DNA from: Parietichytrium sp. I65-24A
Lineage: Eukaryota; Sar; Bigyra; Thraustochytrida; Thraustochytriidae
DNA length: 64,000 bases
Assembly: GCA_012862575.1 (NCBI GenBank)
Contig: BLSF01000044.1
Coordinates: 62,001 to 126,000, forward strand
Direction: 5' to 3'
Shown: positions 53,487 through 63,296 of the stretch, in pieces
How positions within the stretch are numbered: position 1 is the first letter of the stretch
How the letters are laid out: each line of letters opens with the position of its first letter
Translations under genes and position numbers: made by a program
Notes under the pieces: model-generated
Databases searched by the model: none
Told to the model about the DNA's origin: nothing
The model's input: the letters and a program-made list of their open reading frames with translations, nothing else

Positions 53487-54809
53487 TCAGCGAGCTTCAG
53501 GATCATATTTTGGGTTTTCGATAATTGCGACACTGGGGAAATCCTCTGGGTTTGGAGATGCCGCCGCACTGAATCTTCGACGGAACACAACGAATGCTGC
53601 TCCAGCCACAGTCATGGCAGTCGCCACAACTGCGATAGCAGCAACACCTCCTCCGCTGATCTCGGTTCCGGTGGTGGCGCTGGATGCGAGTGCGACCTTC
53701 AGCGCGTCGTATGCACTCTCGGTCATGAAACCGAGCGAGGCAACCCATGGACCGCTTTCTGTTCCGATGACAAGACCACTGCTCGTTGCGACCAGACCCT
53801 TTGTGAAGGAGGGGACCGGTTCTGCACAGGCACTGCGAGGAGCTAGGTCAAATGAAGCGCCTTTGTCTGTGCTAAAATAGACACCATCCATTGACGTCAT
53901 CAAGAGAGTTGAACCGGCAACCCTCACACCCAGTGCACCATTTGCATTTGCGGTGGAGCTGACATTTACCTTTTGCCAACCGCTTTCTGGTGATGTAAGG
54001 TCGATGGACACGGGTTGAAGGTTGTTCAACGCCACAAAGAGAGTGCTTCCAAGAACATCTGCGTCAACAACGGTACAAAAATTTGATGTGCACGGGGCGG
54101 TTTCACTGCCAGTCTCGCTTTGGAACGAGGGAAGTGCCACCCAGGCGGAATCAAGAGAGGAGAGGTAATGCATCCCCCCAAGGCCGGAGTAAGCAACCCA
54201 AAGACGATCCATGCTCTCGAAGACGGTGGAAACCCTGCTGTGGCAACGGAGGTTCTTATGGGAGCTATCCATGAGAGATCCCAAACAAGCTGAGGGACCC
54301 CACGACTTGCCGTCGTCAGAGCTCTGCATCAGGCCATACGTTGTGCCCGCGAAGAGCTCGCCATCAAACTCCACGATGCCTCCCACCGCAGGCAAAGAGC
54401 TGACTTGCTCGAGCTCGCCTCCAGGCGACATACGGAAGATTCCAGATGAAGAACCAAGGATGTACGTTCCGTCGGAGGTGGTAGCGATGGACTCCACATT
54501 ATCCGCGCTGGCCAGCGCAGAAAAGCTCACAGTGCTTGTACTTGACGAGAGAATTGACGAACTTGTGGAAGCCAAAATTGTGGAGCCATCCAGAGACAAC
54601 TCCGCAGCAAGAGTCTCAGATGATGACGCTCCATCCGCAGACGAAAACACACAGCGGCACTGCTCTCCCGAGTACCCCTCAAGGCACTTGTAGCCAAACA
54701 ACCCGCTGCATTCACAAAACGGGGCGACACACCAGCTCTCGCAGGCTGCGGAGCCTTGCAGGTGGCTCAAGACGGCGACAGCCGCCAAAGCTGACCATTT
54801 CTTCGTCAT
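53487..54809 (-). CDS. Secretory type I membrane protein with EGF-like and Asp-box (BNR) propeller
   Basis: A 440-residue intronless frame from ATG 54809. An N-terminal signal peptide (KKWSALAAVAVLSHLQGSAA) is followed by a Cys-rich EGF-like segment (CECSGLFGYKCLEGYSGEQC). Residues about 60-370 are beta-rich repeats with Asp-box motifs SSDDGKSW and, weaker, STDKGASF, as in sialidase or VPS10/sortilin-type propellers. Near residue 385 a TM segment (VAAIAVVATAMTVAGAAFVV) and a basic stop-transfer RRR precede a 30-residue cytoplasmic tail with NPEDF and NPKYDP. Only two clear Asp boxes are seen and sialidase catalytic residues are not evident, so a binding rather than enzymatic role is likely. 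The tail NPxY-like motif could be an endocytic signal (inference). Confidence 0.7.
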   Translation of the reverse strand: MTKKWSALAAVAVLSHLQGSAACESWCVAPFCECSGLFGYKCLEGYSGEQCRCVFSSADGASSSETLAAELSLDGSTILASTSSSILSSSTSTVSFSALASADNVESIATTSDGTYILGSSSGIFRMSPGGELEQVSSLPAVGGIVEFDGELFAGTTYGLMQSSDDGKSWGPSACLGSLMDSSHKNLRCHSRVSTVFESMDRLWVAYSGLGGMHYLSSLDSAWVALPSFQSETGSETAPCTSNFCTVVDADVLGSTLFVALNNLQPVSIDLTSPESGWQKVNVSSTANANGALGVRVAGSTLLMTSMDGVYFSTDKGASFDLAPRSACAEPVPSFTKGLVATSSGLVIGTESGPWVASLGFMTESAYDALKVALASSATTGTEISGGGVAAIAVVATAMTVAGAAFVVFRRRFSAAASPNPEDFPSVAIIENPKYDPEAR

Positions 54810-56058
54810 GTTGATTTACAGCTCTCTAGCTAGCTATAGCGATTTCGATCAAAGCTCCACTCGAGTTTGGGGACTGGCGAGCAACTTTCCTCTCTTCTGA
54901 TTCGAATTGGAGGTAGGTGAGATTGAGCACTGACTCTTGTGTACAGCGGCACTGCTTTCACACTACTTGGGTAGAGATGCAGACAGACGGACAATAGACC
55001 CGCGAAAGAGTGAACTCGGACAGTGTGCGCACCTGATCTCCAAAGGCGTTCTTCATCGAACAGAAAGCAAGAAAGAAAGAAAGAAAGAAAGAGTGCAATC
55101 GCCGTCTCTGGGAGCATATAACCTCAACCTCAACCTCAACCTCAAAACGAAGCCCTTTTCACTCGCTCACTAGGCCTGTCGGTCACGGTGAAAACGGTCA
55201 ACCTTTCTGTCGTTTTCGAGGGTGAGATCTAAATCTTTGCAGATGGTTGGACCTCCTGCTTTACTCTGGCATAGTCGAAGGATTTCAAGGTGCGGCGTAC
55301 TATCACCAACCAAACCCAAATCTTCACCTTCAAAAGAAGTCCAACTCAGCTCGAACTATTTTGTCTGTTTTGAAATTGATAATCAGGCGCTGATTTTCTC
55401 ATCGAGCAGACTTTCGCAAGCACACACCTTTGGAGCCACCAGTCGATTGCCTGTAAGCTTCTCACAGTCAGATCGCTGCTGGAGGGCAAGGTTGTTGAAG
55501 AAGAAGAAGAAGAAGAACGTAGATGTGAGTAATTCGCATTGACTGTGCATGACAGTGTTGAATGTGTAGCAGTCCCGCGTTCATTCATTCATCAATCAAT
55601 GAATGAACATCCAATACAACCGACGGACTGCACTCTCATCACCTCTCAATTCTGTAATCTCTGTCCGAGTGCTATGGTAATCTCCAGCCCTCGGACCTCT
55701 CGGGTCTCACGCTTTGCAACAATCTAGTCGCTGCTTCCGTTGGTGGGCGAGGGAAATCTGGAGGCTTAGGGTTTACGTTGTGTGACACTTATGGAGGCGT
55801 ACGTGGGCGGGGTGTGCTCTAGTTGGCTGAGCTGCAAACCTCGCAAGTCTGGAACGTTGCTGGCTCATTGTTGCGCGCTTTGGCACACAGACGTTGGGCG
55901 CATTGGACGTGGGATGGAGCTCTGATCGCGACGAGTCTCCTTCGGCTTGTATTAAAAGTAGTGTGCGGTATTTTGACTCAAAAAATAGTGAATGAAATTC
56001 TGATTGATGTACAGATAGCTCTACTAATTGCAGTAGCTGCTATTACTAACTCTAGCTA
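54810..56058. other. Spacer, no supported gene
   Basis: About 1.25 kb between the Asp-box gene start and the MUS81 stop. It contains an AAAGAAAG run at about 55067-55092, CTCAAC hexamers at about 55120-55145 and GAAGAA units at about 55497-55517. Frames at 55222-55542 and 55823-56062 have no recognisable domain. Confidence 0.5.
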
Positions 56059-57807
56059 CTAGTCGGTATTGTAGATGTGAAAGAGCCGCTCGCTTAGCTT
56101 TGGTCCCAAGCGTTTTGTAAATCCTCGGGGTAGAGTATTCGCAAAATGTAGTTTTTGGTCACGTTCGGAAAGAGCGTTGATCTCGGATTGGTAGCACATA
56201 AACATTGAAAACGGGGTGGGATATTTCTCCGCGATAGCCGTGGCTTTCGTGCCGCTGAAGCCCTTGACCTGCTTGATTTGAGCGGAGAATATTTCGCTCA
56301 CCGTCTCAAGCTTCTTTTTTCTCGTTCGATGGCAAAAGTCAGTAAAGCTAGGCAAATCCTCTGGGCCTTCCCAGCAGCCTATTGGAGCGTGTGTGGTTGC
56401 TGACTTGATCATGTGATGCAAGTTGCTCAAATACGATATCGAATCAGCAAAAGAATCCGTTTGTTTGACGGCGAATCCGTCACGCACTTGGGTCTCTGAA
56501 ATCGCAGTTTGCAGCGCCTTCAGGGGCACTGAATGCGCGCCATGTAAAGTACCTTCGACTAGGTATATGACTCGCTCCAGGCCACACTCATGCAGCCGGA
56601 GCTTTTGTTCGTGGTATCGGCCATCTTTGATTGAGCTGACAAGATCCATAATTGACTTCCTTTCGACGATGAAGTCCGTCACGAACTCTTGAGACTGCTC
56701 TAGAAGAGAACCTTCTTTTCGAAGAACCCACAAAAAATCTCCCAATGGAAGAGCTCGACATTCCACTTCGATCCCTTTAGCAAGTAGATGCATTTCAAAC
56801 TCGTTTAATGTGTCTCTGCGGATCTTCTCCCGGTTGTCGATTAACAAGATTAGACTATACTCCGGGCTCGTGTGATGTAGAGCTCGGGTACTGGACATGG
56901 GCATGGACGGAAGGTAATCAACGCCAGAAGGGGGCACAAATGTGTGCACATCGCCAAGTACTTCGGCTTTGCGTTTTGGCCGCGTTTGTCTATCTGCGTT
57001 CTTTGCCGCAGCCGTTTTTGGGATATGTACTGGTTTGTCCGCATTTTTGGGCGCGTTTTCCTCTTGAGCAGAAGTGGAGTTAGACGAGGTCAGCCATCTT
57101 TGGGTGAAATCCGCCTGTGAAGCATCCCCCTCCGTTTCCGTTTCCGTTTCCATCTCCGTCGCCGTTGTCGTTGCTTGGCTCGCGCGCGACAAAGACCGGC
57201 CCACGGACCCACTGTTTGCGCCAGACAGCCTTGCTGCCATTTCGCGCCCGGAAGCAGTCAACTTGTAGCATTGCTGAGTGTCGCTTTGCTCTCGATAACG
57301 ACTAAGCAAGCCGTCCTTCTCCAGTGCCGAGCAGGCTGCTTTGATCGTCGTTCGCTGCGCAGTCGGCAGGACAACCCGAACTTGAGCATACAATGATTCA
57401 AAGTCTAGACCGTTCACCGTTGCCTCCTCGCTGAATGAGTTGAAGATGCACCACTTGGAACTTCCCGGCTGAGGGCATTTAAGCGCCTTTGCCAGATTCC
57501 GCTTTGGCGCAGAGTCTGCTGAATCGCTTACTTTGCGCGACTGCGCCGTGTCTTGAGCTCCCGAGTATGCCACACCGTGATGCCTACAATACTCTTTCAT
57601 GAGCAACACAGCAATTTTGGTGCCGATGCCTTTGAGCTTGACAAGCTCTTTCTCACTGGCAAGTACTCCAGGATACTGCGCGATTGATCTCGCTGCGCGG
57701 CTGTACGAATTCGCAGCCCATTGCTGCTTGCCGCTCGTCAACACGCCAACAATTTTCTCCTCCAAGTACTGCACCAGAAAGGCATTGTCCGCATTTTTGC
57801 ACTGCAT
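56059..57807 (-). CDS. MUS81: MUS81 structure-specific endonuclease subunit
   Basis: A 582-residue intronless frame from ATG 57807 (open back to GTG 57819). Domains in order: N-terminal helix-hairpin-helix (about 5-80, with LKGIGTKIAVLLMKEY); winged helix (about 115-190, SSKWCIFNSFSEEATVNGLD to YKLTASGREMAARL); a disordered linker with a Glu/Thr run; an ERCC4-type nuclease (about 318-425) with ILLIDNREKIRRD, LPLGDFLWVLR and the catalytic VERKSIMDL; and a C-terminal helix-hairpin-helix region (about 505-580, QVKGFSGTKATAIAEKYPTP). This is the standard MUS81 layout. With EME1-type partners it cuts replication forks and joint molecules. The catalytic ERKxxxD is intact, so it should be active. 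An EME1 partner is not in this window. Confidence 0.93.
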   Translation of the reverse strand: MQCKNADNAFLVQYLEEKIVGVLTSGKQQWAANSYSRAARSIAQYPGVLASEKELVKLKGIGTKIAVLLMKEYCRHHGVAYSGAQDTAQSRKVSDSADSAPKRNLAKALKCPQPGSSKWCIFNSFSEEATVNGLDFESLYAQVRVVLPTAQRTTIKAACSALEKDGLLSRYREQSDTQQCYKLTASGREMAARLSGANSGSVGRSLSRASQATTTATEMETETETEGDASQADFTQRWLTSSNSTSAQEENAPKNADKPVHIPKTAAAKNADRQTRPKRKAEVLGDVHTFVPPSGVDYLPSMPMSSTRALHHTSPEYSLILLIDNREKIRRDTLNEFEMHLLAKGIEVECRALPLGDFLWVLRKEGSLLEQSQEFVTDFIVERKSIMDLVSSIKDGRYHEQKLRLHECGLERVIYLVEGTLHGAHSVPLKALQTAISETQVRDGFAVKQTDSFADSISYLSNLHHMIKSATTHAPIGCWEGPEDLPSFTDFCHRTRKKKLETVSEIFSAQIKQVKGFSGTKATAIAEKYPTPFSMFMCYQSEINALSERDQKLHFANTLPRGFTKRLGPKLSERLFHIYNTD

Positions 57808-57850
57808 CCCTGTTCCCACCAGCCTTTCCTTTCACGGCCAATGCACAATG

Positions 57851-59272
57851 TATCGTCTGTTTTCCCACACAGCTACACGCAGTTCGCCGCCCACAGCCCC
57901 GCCTCTCCAGGTCAAAAAGCCTGTCCAGTTTGTTCAACAGCGCGCCACTTCTCCTCTCTATCTCCAAAATCTGACCTCTGCAACTTCGCAAATCTACAAC
58001 TCTACAACTTTGCAACTTTGCAACTCTGTCACTCACACGTTCAAGCGCCTCAGACCTTGGCGACCTGCATGATTTGGCGGACTATAGGCCTATTGCTATT
58101 GCGAGTTCTTTACAATCTTCCGTATTGCGTACGCGCCGTCACACGTTACGTGTACTCGAGGACACTTTTTCAAAAATTTAAAAAAAACTTGGAATGCTTT
58201 TTGTGTGGAAAACAGTACGAGGGAGAGTTATTACTATAATAAAGAGCTAATGCAGTATAGCTTCATAACCATAACAATTCCTATCGAAGGCAGTAGCCCT
58301 TTTGGAGTAGCACCATTAATAATAGATCTAAAGATTCATCCTATAAGCGACTCTACAATTGTTACTATTCATGTATTAATAAGTATTTAGGATACTACAT
58401 CACGGAGTTTCGATAGTTTCGATCCATGATCATTTTTAACGGTAGAGTAGGGTACCAGTACTACCGAAATGGATTAAAGTCCTCTAGCTAAATAGCTTGA
58501 TTATAGTCCCATTCTTAACATTTGGTTTTATTTTTGAAGCTTGGAAACTCTCCCGCGATAGGCATAGACAAGTATGTAGTTGTTTCACAGTCAATTTGTT
58601 TCCATGATATTCATGTAACTGAGCTCTGAAATTCTCTGTGAACTATTTGAATGACTGATTTCTCAAATCAAGATAAACGAGTGATGTATTTTCGAGCGCA
58701 ACCTCAGGAGTCGTACGCATTATATTATTCATTAAGTAATCTACTAGCAACCTGAGAGCAACTTGCAACAACTTGCTAACTAGCCTCACCTAAGCGGGCA
58801 CTAACCACTCCCTCTTCTATCATATCTTATAATCAGCTACTGCTGCGTCTTCCTACTCACTTTCCTATCCGTTCCACTAATCCTTCCATTAATGAAATCT
58901 TATGAGACCTCCTAGCCTCCGCAAGAATTCCGCATCGTTCCCTGCGTAGTGCATGCCTATCGTAAACTCTACCACTCTCCTACGGCCTAATCAGGCGTAT
59001 ATGCCAGCTAGAGGATACAGTAACCGCTTTCGTCCTCGGTCGCAAGTGGAACAATTCCAAAAAAGTGTCCTCGCAAGTACGCCAAAGTGTCCTCCTTTGA
59101 GGCAGCACGCATTGCTAGGCTTTGCTAAAGAAATATTAGCGCAGCTGGGCCGCCGGGTAGGTAGGAGGGTGGAGAGAGAGATAATAGAGAGAGAGACACG
59201 CGGGGACAAGTGCAATTGGAAGTAGGAAGAAGTAGGAAGAAGGTTGGCGCGAGGACAGGCGCGGCGCGGACG
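57851..59272. repeat. 1.4-kb direct repeat, copy A
   Basis: Starts with TATCGTCTGTTTTCCCACAC and ends GCGCGGCGCGGACG. It is nearly identical to copy B, differing by scattered substitutions and short indels (for example an extra CACAGT near 58588 and an extra AGTTTCG near 58412). It lies in the spacer between MUS81 and CUL3. A 90-residue frame at 58953-59225 recurs in copy B but has no domain. Confidence 0.9.
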
Positions 59273-59273
59273 N
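59273..59273. other. Single ambiguous base (N) at repeat junction
   Basis: The only N I noticed in the window lies exactly between the two 1.4-kb copies, the position expected for a scaffold join rather than a natural sequence. Confidence 0.9.
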
Positions 59274-59274
59274 A

Positions 59275-60668
59275 TATCGTCTGTTTTCCCACACAGCTAC
59301 ACACAGTTCGCGCCACAGCCCCGCCTCTCCAGGTCAAAAAGCCTGTCCAGTTTGTTCAACAGCGCGCCACTTCTCCTCTCTATCTCCAAAGTCTGACCTC
59401 TGCAACTTCGCAACTCTACAACTTTGCAACTTTGCAACTCTGTCACTCACACGTTCAAGTGCCTTAGACCTTGGCGACCTGCATGATTTGGCAGACTATA
59501 GGCCTATTGCTATCGCGAGTTCTTTACAATCTTCCGTATTGCGTACGCGCCGTCACACGTTACGTGTACTCGAGGACACTTTTTCAAAAATTTAAAAAAA
59601 ACTTGGAATGCTTTTTGTGTGGAAAACAGTACGAGGGAGAGTTATTACTATAATAAAGAGCTAATGCAGTATAGCTTCATAACCATAACAATTCCTATCG
59701 AAGGCAGTAGCCCTTTTGGAGTAGCACCATTAATAATAGATCTAAAGATTCATCCTATAAGCGACTCTACAATTGTTACTATTCATGTATTAATAAGTAT
59801 TAGGATACTACATCACGGAGTTTCGATCCATGATCATTTTTAACGGTAGAGTAGTTGTTAGTACTACCGAAATGGATTAAAGTCCTCTAGCTAAATAGCT
59901 GAATTATAGTCCATTCTTAACATTTGGTTTTATTTTTGAAGCTTGGAAACTCTCCCGCGATAGGCATAGACAAGTATGTAGTTGTTTCAATTTGTTTCCA
60001 TGATATTCATGTAACTGAGCTCTGAAATTCTCTGTGAACTATTTGATTGACTGATTTCTCAAATCAAGATAAACGAGTGATGTATTTTCGAGCGCAACCT
60101 CGGGAGTAGTACGCATTATATTATTCATTAAGTAAGCTACTAGCAACCTGAGAGCAACTTGCAACAACTTGCTAACTAGCCGCACCTAAGTGGGCACTAA
60201 CCACTCCCTCTTCTATCATATCTTATATTCAGCTACTGCTGCGTCTTCCTACTCACTTTCCTATCCGTTCCACTAATCCATCCACTAATAAAATCTTATG
60301 AGACCTCCTAGCCTCCGCAAGAATTCCGCATCGTTCCCTGCGTAGTGCATGCCTAACGTAAACTCTACCACTTTCCTACGGCCTAATCAGGCGTATATGT
60401 CAGCTAGAGGATACAGTAACCGCTTTCGTCCTCGGTCGCAAGTGGAACAATTCCAAAAAAGTGTCCTCGCAAGTACGCCAAAGTGTCCTCCTTTGAGGCA
60501 GCACGCATTGCTAGGCTTTGCTAAAGAAATATTAGCGCAGCTGGGCCGCCGGGTAGGTAGGAGGGTGGAGAGAGAGATAATAGAGAGAGAGACACGCGGG
60601 GACAAGTGCAATTGGAAGTAGGAAGAAGTAGGAAGAAGGTGGGCGCGAGGACAGGCGCGGCGCGGACG
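59275..60668. repeat. 1.4-kb direct repeat, copy B
   Basis: Second copy of the unit, 28 bases shorter than copy A, beginning TATCGTCTGTTTTCCCACAC right after the N and ending GCGCGGCGCGGACG. Its right flank continues into the CUL3 upstream region, whereas copy A has MUS81 on its left flank. Confidence 0.9.
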
Positions 60669-61061
60669 AAGGAAAGGTTCGTTGTTCTTGAAGGTATTCC
60701 GCTTGTCTTTCTTTGTCTTGGAGCTCAGAAGATAAAGGCGGAAGAGCGTGCGTTGAGATTGGGAAACTACGGAAAAAATAAAGGGAGACGAACGACTTGG
60801 ACTTGTGTGTGCTGTTTGTTGCAAAGCGTTGCTTGCAATTTGCAATTTGCGATTTGTTTGTGTCATTTGCTCAAACGGCTTGCGTAGGAAGTCATCTTGC
60901 GGGGTATCCTCGTCAATTCATTTTCGTTTTCGTTGGGCAAGCAGAGGAAGGATAGCATAGGAGGATTCGGCAGAGCTCTTTTGTTTGGTCTTGATTCCCA
61001 GCAAGAAACATCTCTTTTTTCCTTCTTCTGAAGTTGATATTGGGTGCCGAGCAGGGAGAAG
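60669..61061. promoter_or_regulatory. CUL3 upstream region
   Basis: About 390 bases between the repeat and the CUL3 ATG. It includes a short TTGCAATTTGCAATTTGCGATTTG run at about 60832-60858. A promoter and leader role is inferred from position only. Confidence 0.35.
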
Positions 61062-63296
61062 ATGAACCTGTCGAGAGGGAGCGGGCGGCAGGGCGGTTCC
61101 ATCAAACCGTTCCGCTCGCAGGACCGCATGAGCGAAGAGATGGCTCAACGCACCTTGGAAGAGCTCAAGAAAGGCATCCGCGAAATTCACAACCAGAATG
61201 TGAGCGACCTGAGCTTTGAGGAAATGTACAGGCAGGCATACAACCTTGTGCTGCAAAAGCACGGGGATAGGCTGTACAATGGCATCGAGGTTGAGGTACG
61301 GAGCTTTTCGAAGAAGCTCGGCATGCAAGTGGCTGGCGCCAATGACAATCTTCTGGCCAAGCTCGTAGAGATATGGAAGACACACGACACCACGATGAAG
61401 CTCATACGCGATATTCTGATGTACCTCGACCGCACGCACGTGGCGCAAGAAAAGAAGGAGCCGGTGTACGACCTTGGCCTTCGCATCTTTAGGGAGGAGG
61501 TGGTTCATGACCCGAAGGTGAAGGCTGCGCTGCTGAAGGAGCTTCTGAGCAATATCGAGAGGGAGAGGCACGGCGAGCTGATCGACCGCGAAGTGATGCG
61601 CCATGTCCTGCAGATGGAAGTGGATATTGGCGTGAACAATCTCTCTGTTTACGAGGCGGACTTTGAGAGGGAGTTTTTGCAAGTGACCAAGACATTTTAC
61701 CAGCAGGAGGCCTTGTTAAATGTACAGAATTGCACTTGCCCAGAGTATCTCCAGAAAGCGGACCGCCGGCTGGAAGAGGAAAAACTGCGCGCTCAAGCAT
61801 ACCTTCATATGGGCACCGAGGAGAAACTTTTGCGATTGGTGTCAGAGGAGATGATTGTGGAGCACTCGCAGCAGCTTGTGGACATGCCAAGCGGATGCAA
61901 GGCGATGTTTCAAGAGAGCAAGATTGACAACTTGGCTCGAATGTACAAACTATTCCGGGTGAAAAATTGTCGGGACTTGATAAAGGGGTGTATGTATGAC
62001 TATGTGAAGGAAATCGGCGAGAAGTTAGTGGAGGACGATAGCTCCGATTTGAAACCCGTCGACTTTGTCAAAAACTTGTTGCAGCTCCAAGAAAAGGTGT
62101 CAAAGATCATCGTGAAGGCGTTTGATGAAGACAAACTGTTTATGCGAGCCCTCAAGGAAGCGTTCGAGTTTTTCGTGAACAATCAGCGCTGCTCCCACTT
62201 TTTGTCCCTGTATCTGGATGACCTGATGAGAAATCGCATTCGATTGCAGTCAGGAGATGCCATGGAGCTCAGCCAGAAGGTGGACGAGGTTGTTCTTCTT
62301 TTCCGCTATCTGAACGATAAGGACATCTTTGAGAACCACTACAAGCACCAGCTTGCAAAGCGCCTTCTTTCGGGGCGCTCCGTCTCCGACGACTCAGAGA
62401 GTATGGTGATCAAAAAACTCAAAACGGAATGCGGATACCTCTTCACCTCGAAATTGGAAGGCATGTTCAAAGACATGCGCCTCTCGAAAGAGGTGATGGA
62501 CAAATACGCCAAAGACTTTCCCATGGACAATTCCTTCGATTCGCAGGGCGACAGAGTCGAGCTGCGCGTTACTGTGCTTACAGCTGGCTTCTGGCCTACC
62601 GACCTCGTGTCTTCAACACTAACCTGTAACCTCCCCGATCAGATATCGCAAAATTGCGAGACATTCAGACAATTCTACCTCGGCCTTCACAGCGGAAGGC
62701 GCTTGACATGGCAGACGAATCTTGGAACGGCGGATGTCCGTGCCAGGTTCTCCAGCACCGAGCTGCACGAATTCAATGTCTCCACATATCAAATGTGCAT
62801 TTTGATGCTCTTCAACGACAAGGAGGAACTCACTTTGGAGGAAATTATGAATTCAACAGGAATCGCGGAACCGGAGTTGAAACGGCATCTTATTTCGCTC
62901 GCAGCTCCCAAGTTTAGGATCCTCAATAAAGAGCCGAAAGGTCGTGTCATGGAGCTTTCCACAAAGTTCTCAGTAAATTTAGAGTTCCGGTCAAGCCACT
63001 ACCGTGTACGGGTACCCCTGGTTTCCACCCGCGAAGACCTGAGCGGTGCAAAGATTGCAATTCCCGAGCAGGTTGAGGAGGACCGGCGGCATCTTATTGA
63101 GGCAGCCATCGTTCGGATTATGAAATCCAGAAAAGTGTTGGACCACAACTCCCTCATCGCGGAGGTAACAAAGCAAATGTCTGCGAGATTTAACCCCTCG
63201 CCACAACTCATCAAGCGTAGGACCGAGTCGCTTTTGGAGCGGGAGTACTTAGAGCGGGACCCTTCTGATCACAGAGTCTTTCGCTACTTGGCGTAG
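61062..63296 (+). CDS. CUL3: Cullin-3, scaffold of BTB-CUL3-RBX1 ubiquitin ligases
   Basis: A 744-residue intronless frame from ATG 61062 (open back to GTG 61044). The N-terminus has cullin repeats with LSFEEMYRQAYNLVLQKHGDRLYNG, as in animal CUL3 ([23 protein letters not shown]). The cullin homology domain spans about 370-620, with ENHYKHQLAKRLLSGRSVSDD and STYQMCILMLFND. The C-terminal winged helix carries the neddylation site EAAIVRIMKSRKVLDHNSL, identical to CUL3 around the modified Lys, and ends YLERDPSDHRVFRYLA. CUL3 binds BTB substrate adaptors through its N-terminus and RBX1 through the homology domain. Length matches the family. Intact. Confidence 0.95.
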   Translation: MNLSRGSGRQGGSIKPFRSQDRMSEEMAQRTLEELKKGIREIHNQNVSDLSFEEMYRQAYNLVLQKHGDRLYNGIEVEVRSFSKKLGMQVAGANDNLLAKLVEIWKTHDTTMKLIRDILMYLDRTHVAQEKKEPVYDLGLRIFREEVVHDPKVKAALLKELLSNIERERHGELIDREVMRHVLQMEVDIGVNNLSVYEADFEREFLQVTKTFYQQEALLNVQNCTCPEYLQKADRRLEEEKLRAQAYLHMGTEEKLLRLVSEEMIVEHSQQLVDMPSGCKAMFQESKIDNLARMYKLFRVKNCRDLIKGCMYDYVKEIGEKLVEDDSSDLKPVDFVKNLLQLQEKVSKIIVKAFDEDKLFMRALKEAFEFFVNNQRCSHFLSLYLDDLMRNRIRLQSGDAMELSQKVDEVVLLFRYLNDKDIFENHYKHQLAKRLLSGRSVSDDSESMVIKKLKTECGYLFTSKLEGMFKDMRLSKEVMDKYAKDFPMDNSFDSQGDRVELRVTVLTAGFWPTDLVSSTLTCNLPDQISQNCETFRQFYLGLHSGRRLTWQTNLGTADVRARFSSTELHEFNVSTYQMCILMLFNDKEELTLEEIMNSTGIAEPELKRHLISLAAPKFRILNKEPKGRVMELSTKFSVNLEFRSSHYRVRVPLVSTREDLSGAKIAIPEQVEEDRRHLIEAAIVRIMKSRKVLDHNSLIAEVTKQMSARFNPSPQLIKRRTESLLEREYLERDPSDHRVFRYLA

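Noticed and set aside
58953-60621. 90-residue frame repeated in both 1.4-kb copies (58953-59225 and 60349-60621)
   Set aside because: It is conserved only because the DNA is duplicated. No domain is seen, and antisense frames over the same bases are equally long.
57851-60668. Direct repeats considered as the two LTRs of a retroelement
   Set aside because: The copies are adjacent with only an N between them. There is no internal coding region, no gag/pol-like motif and no target-site duplication to see.
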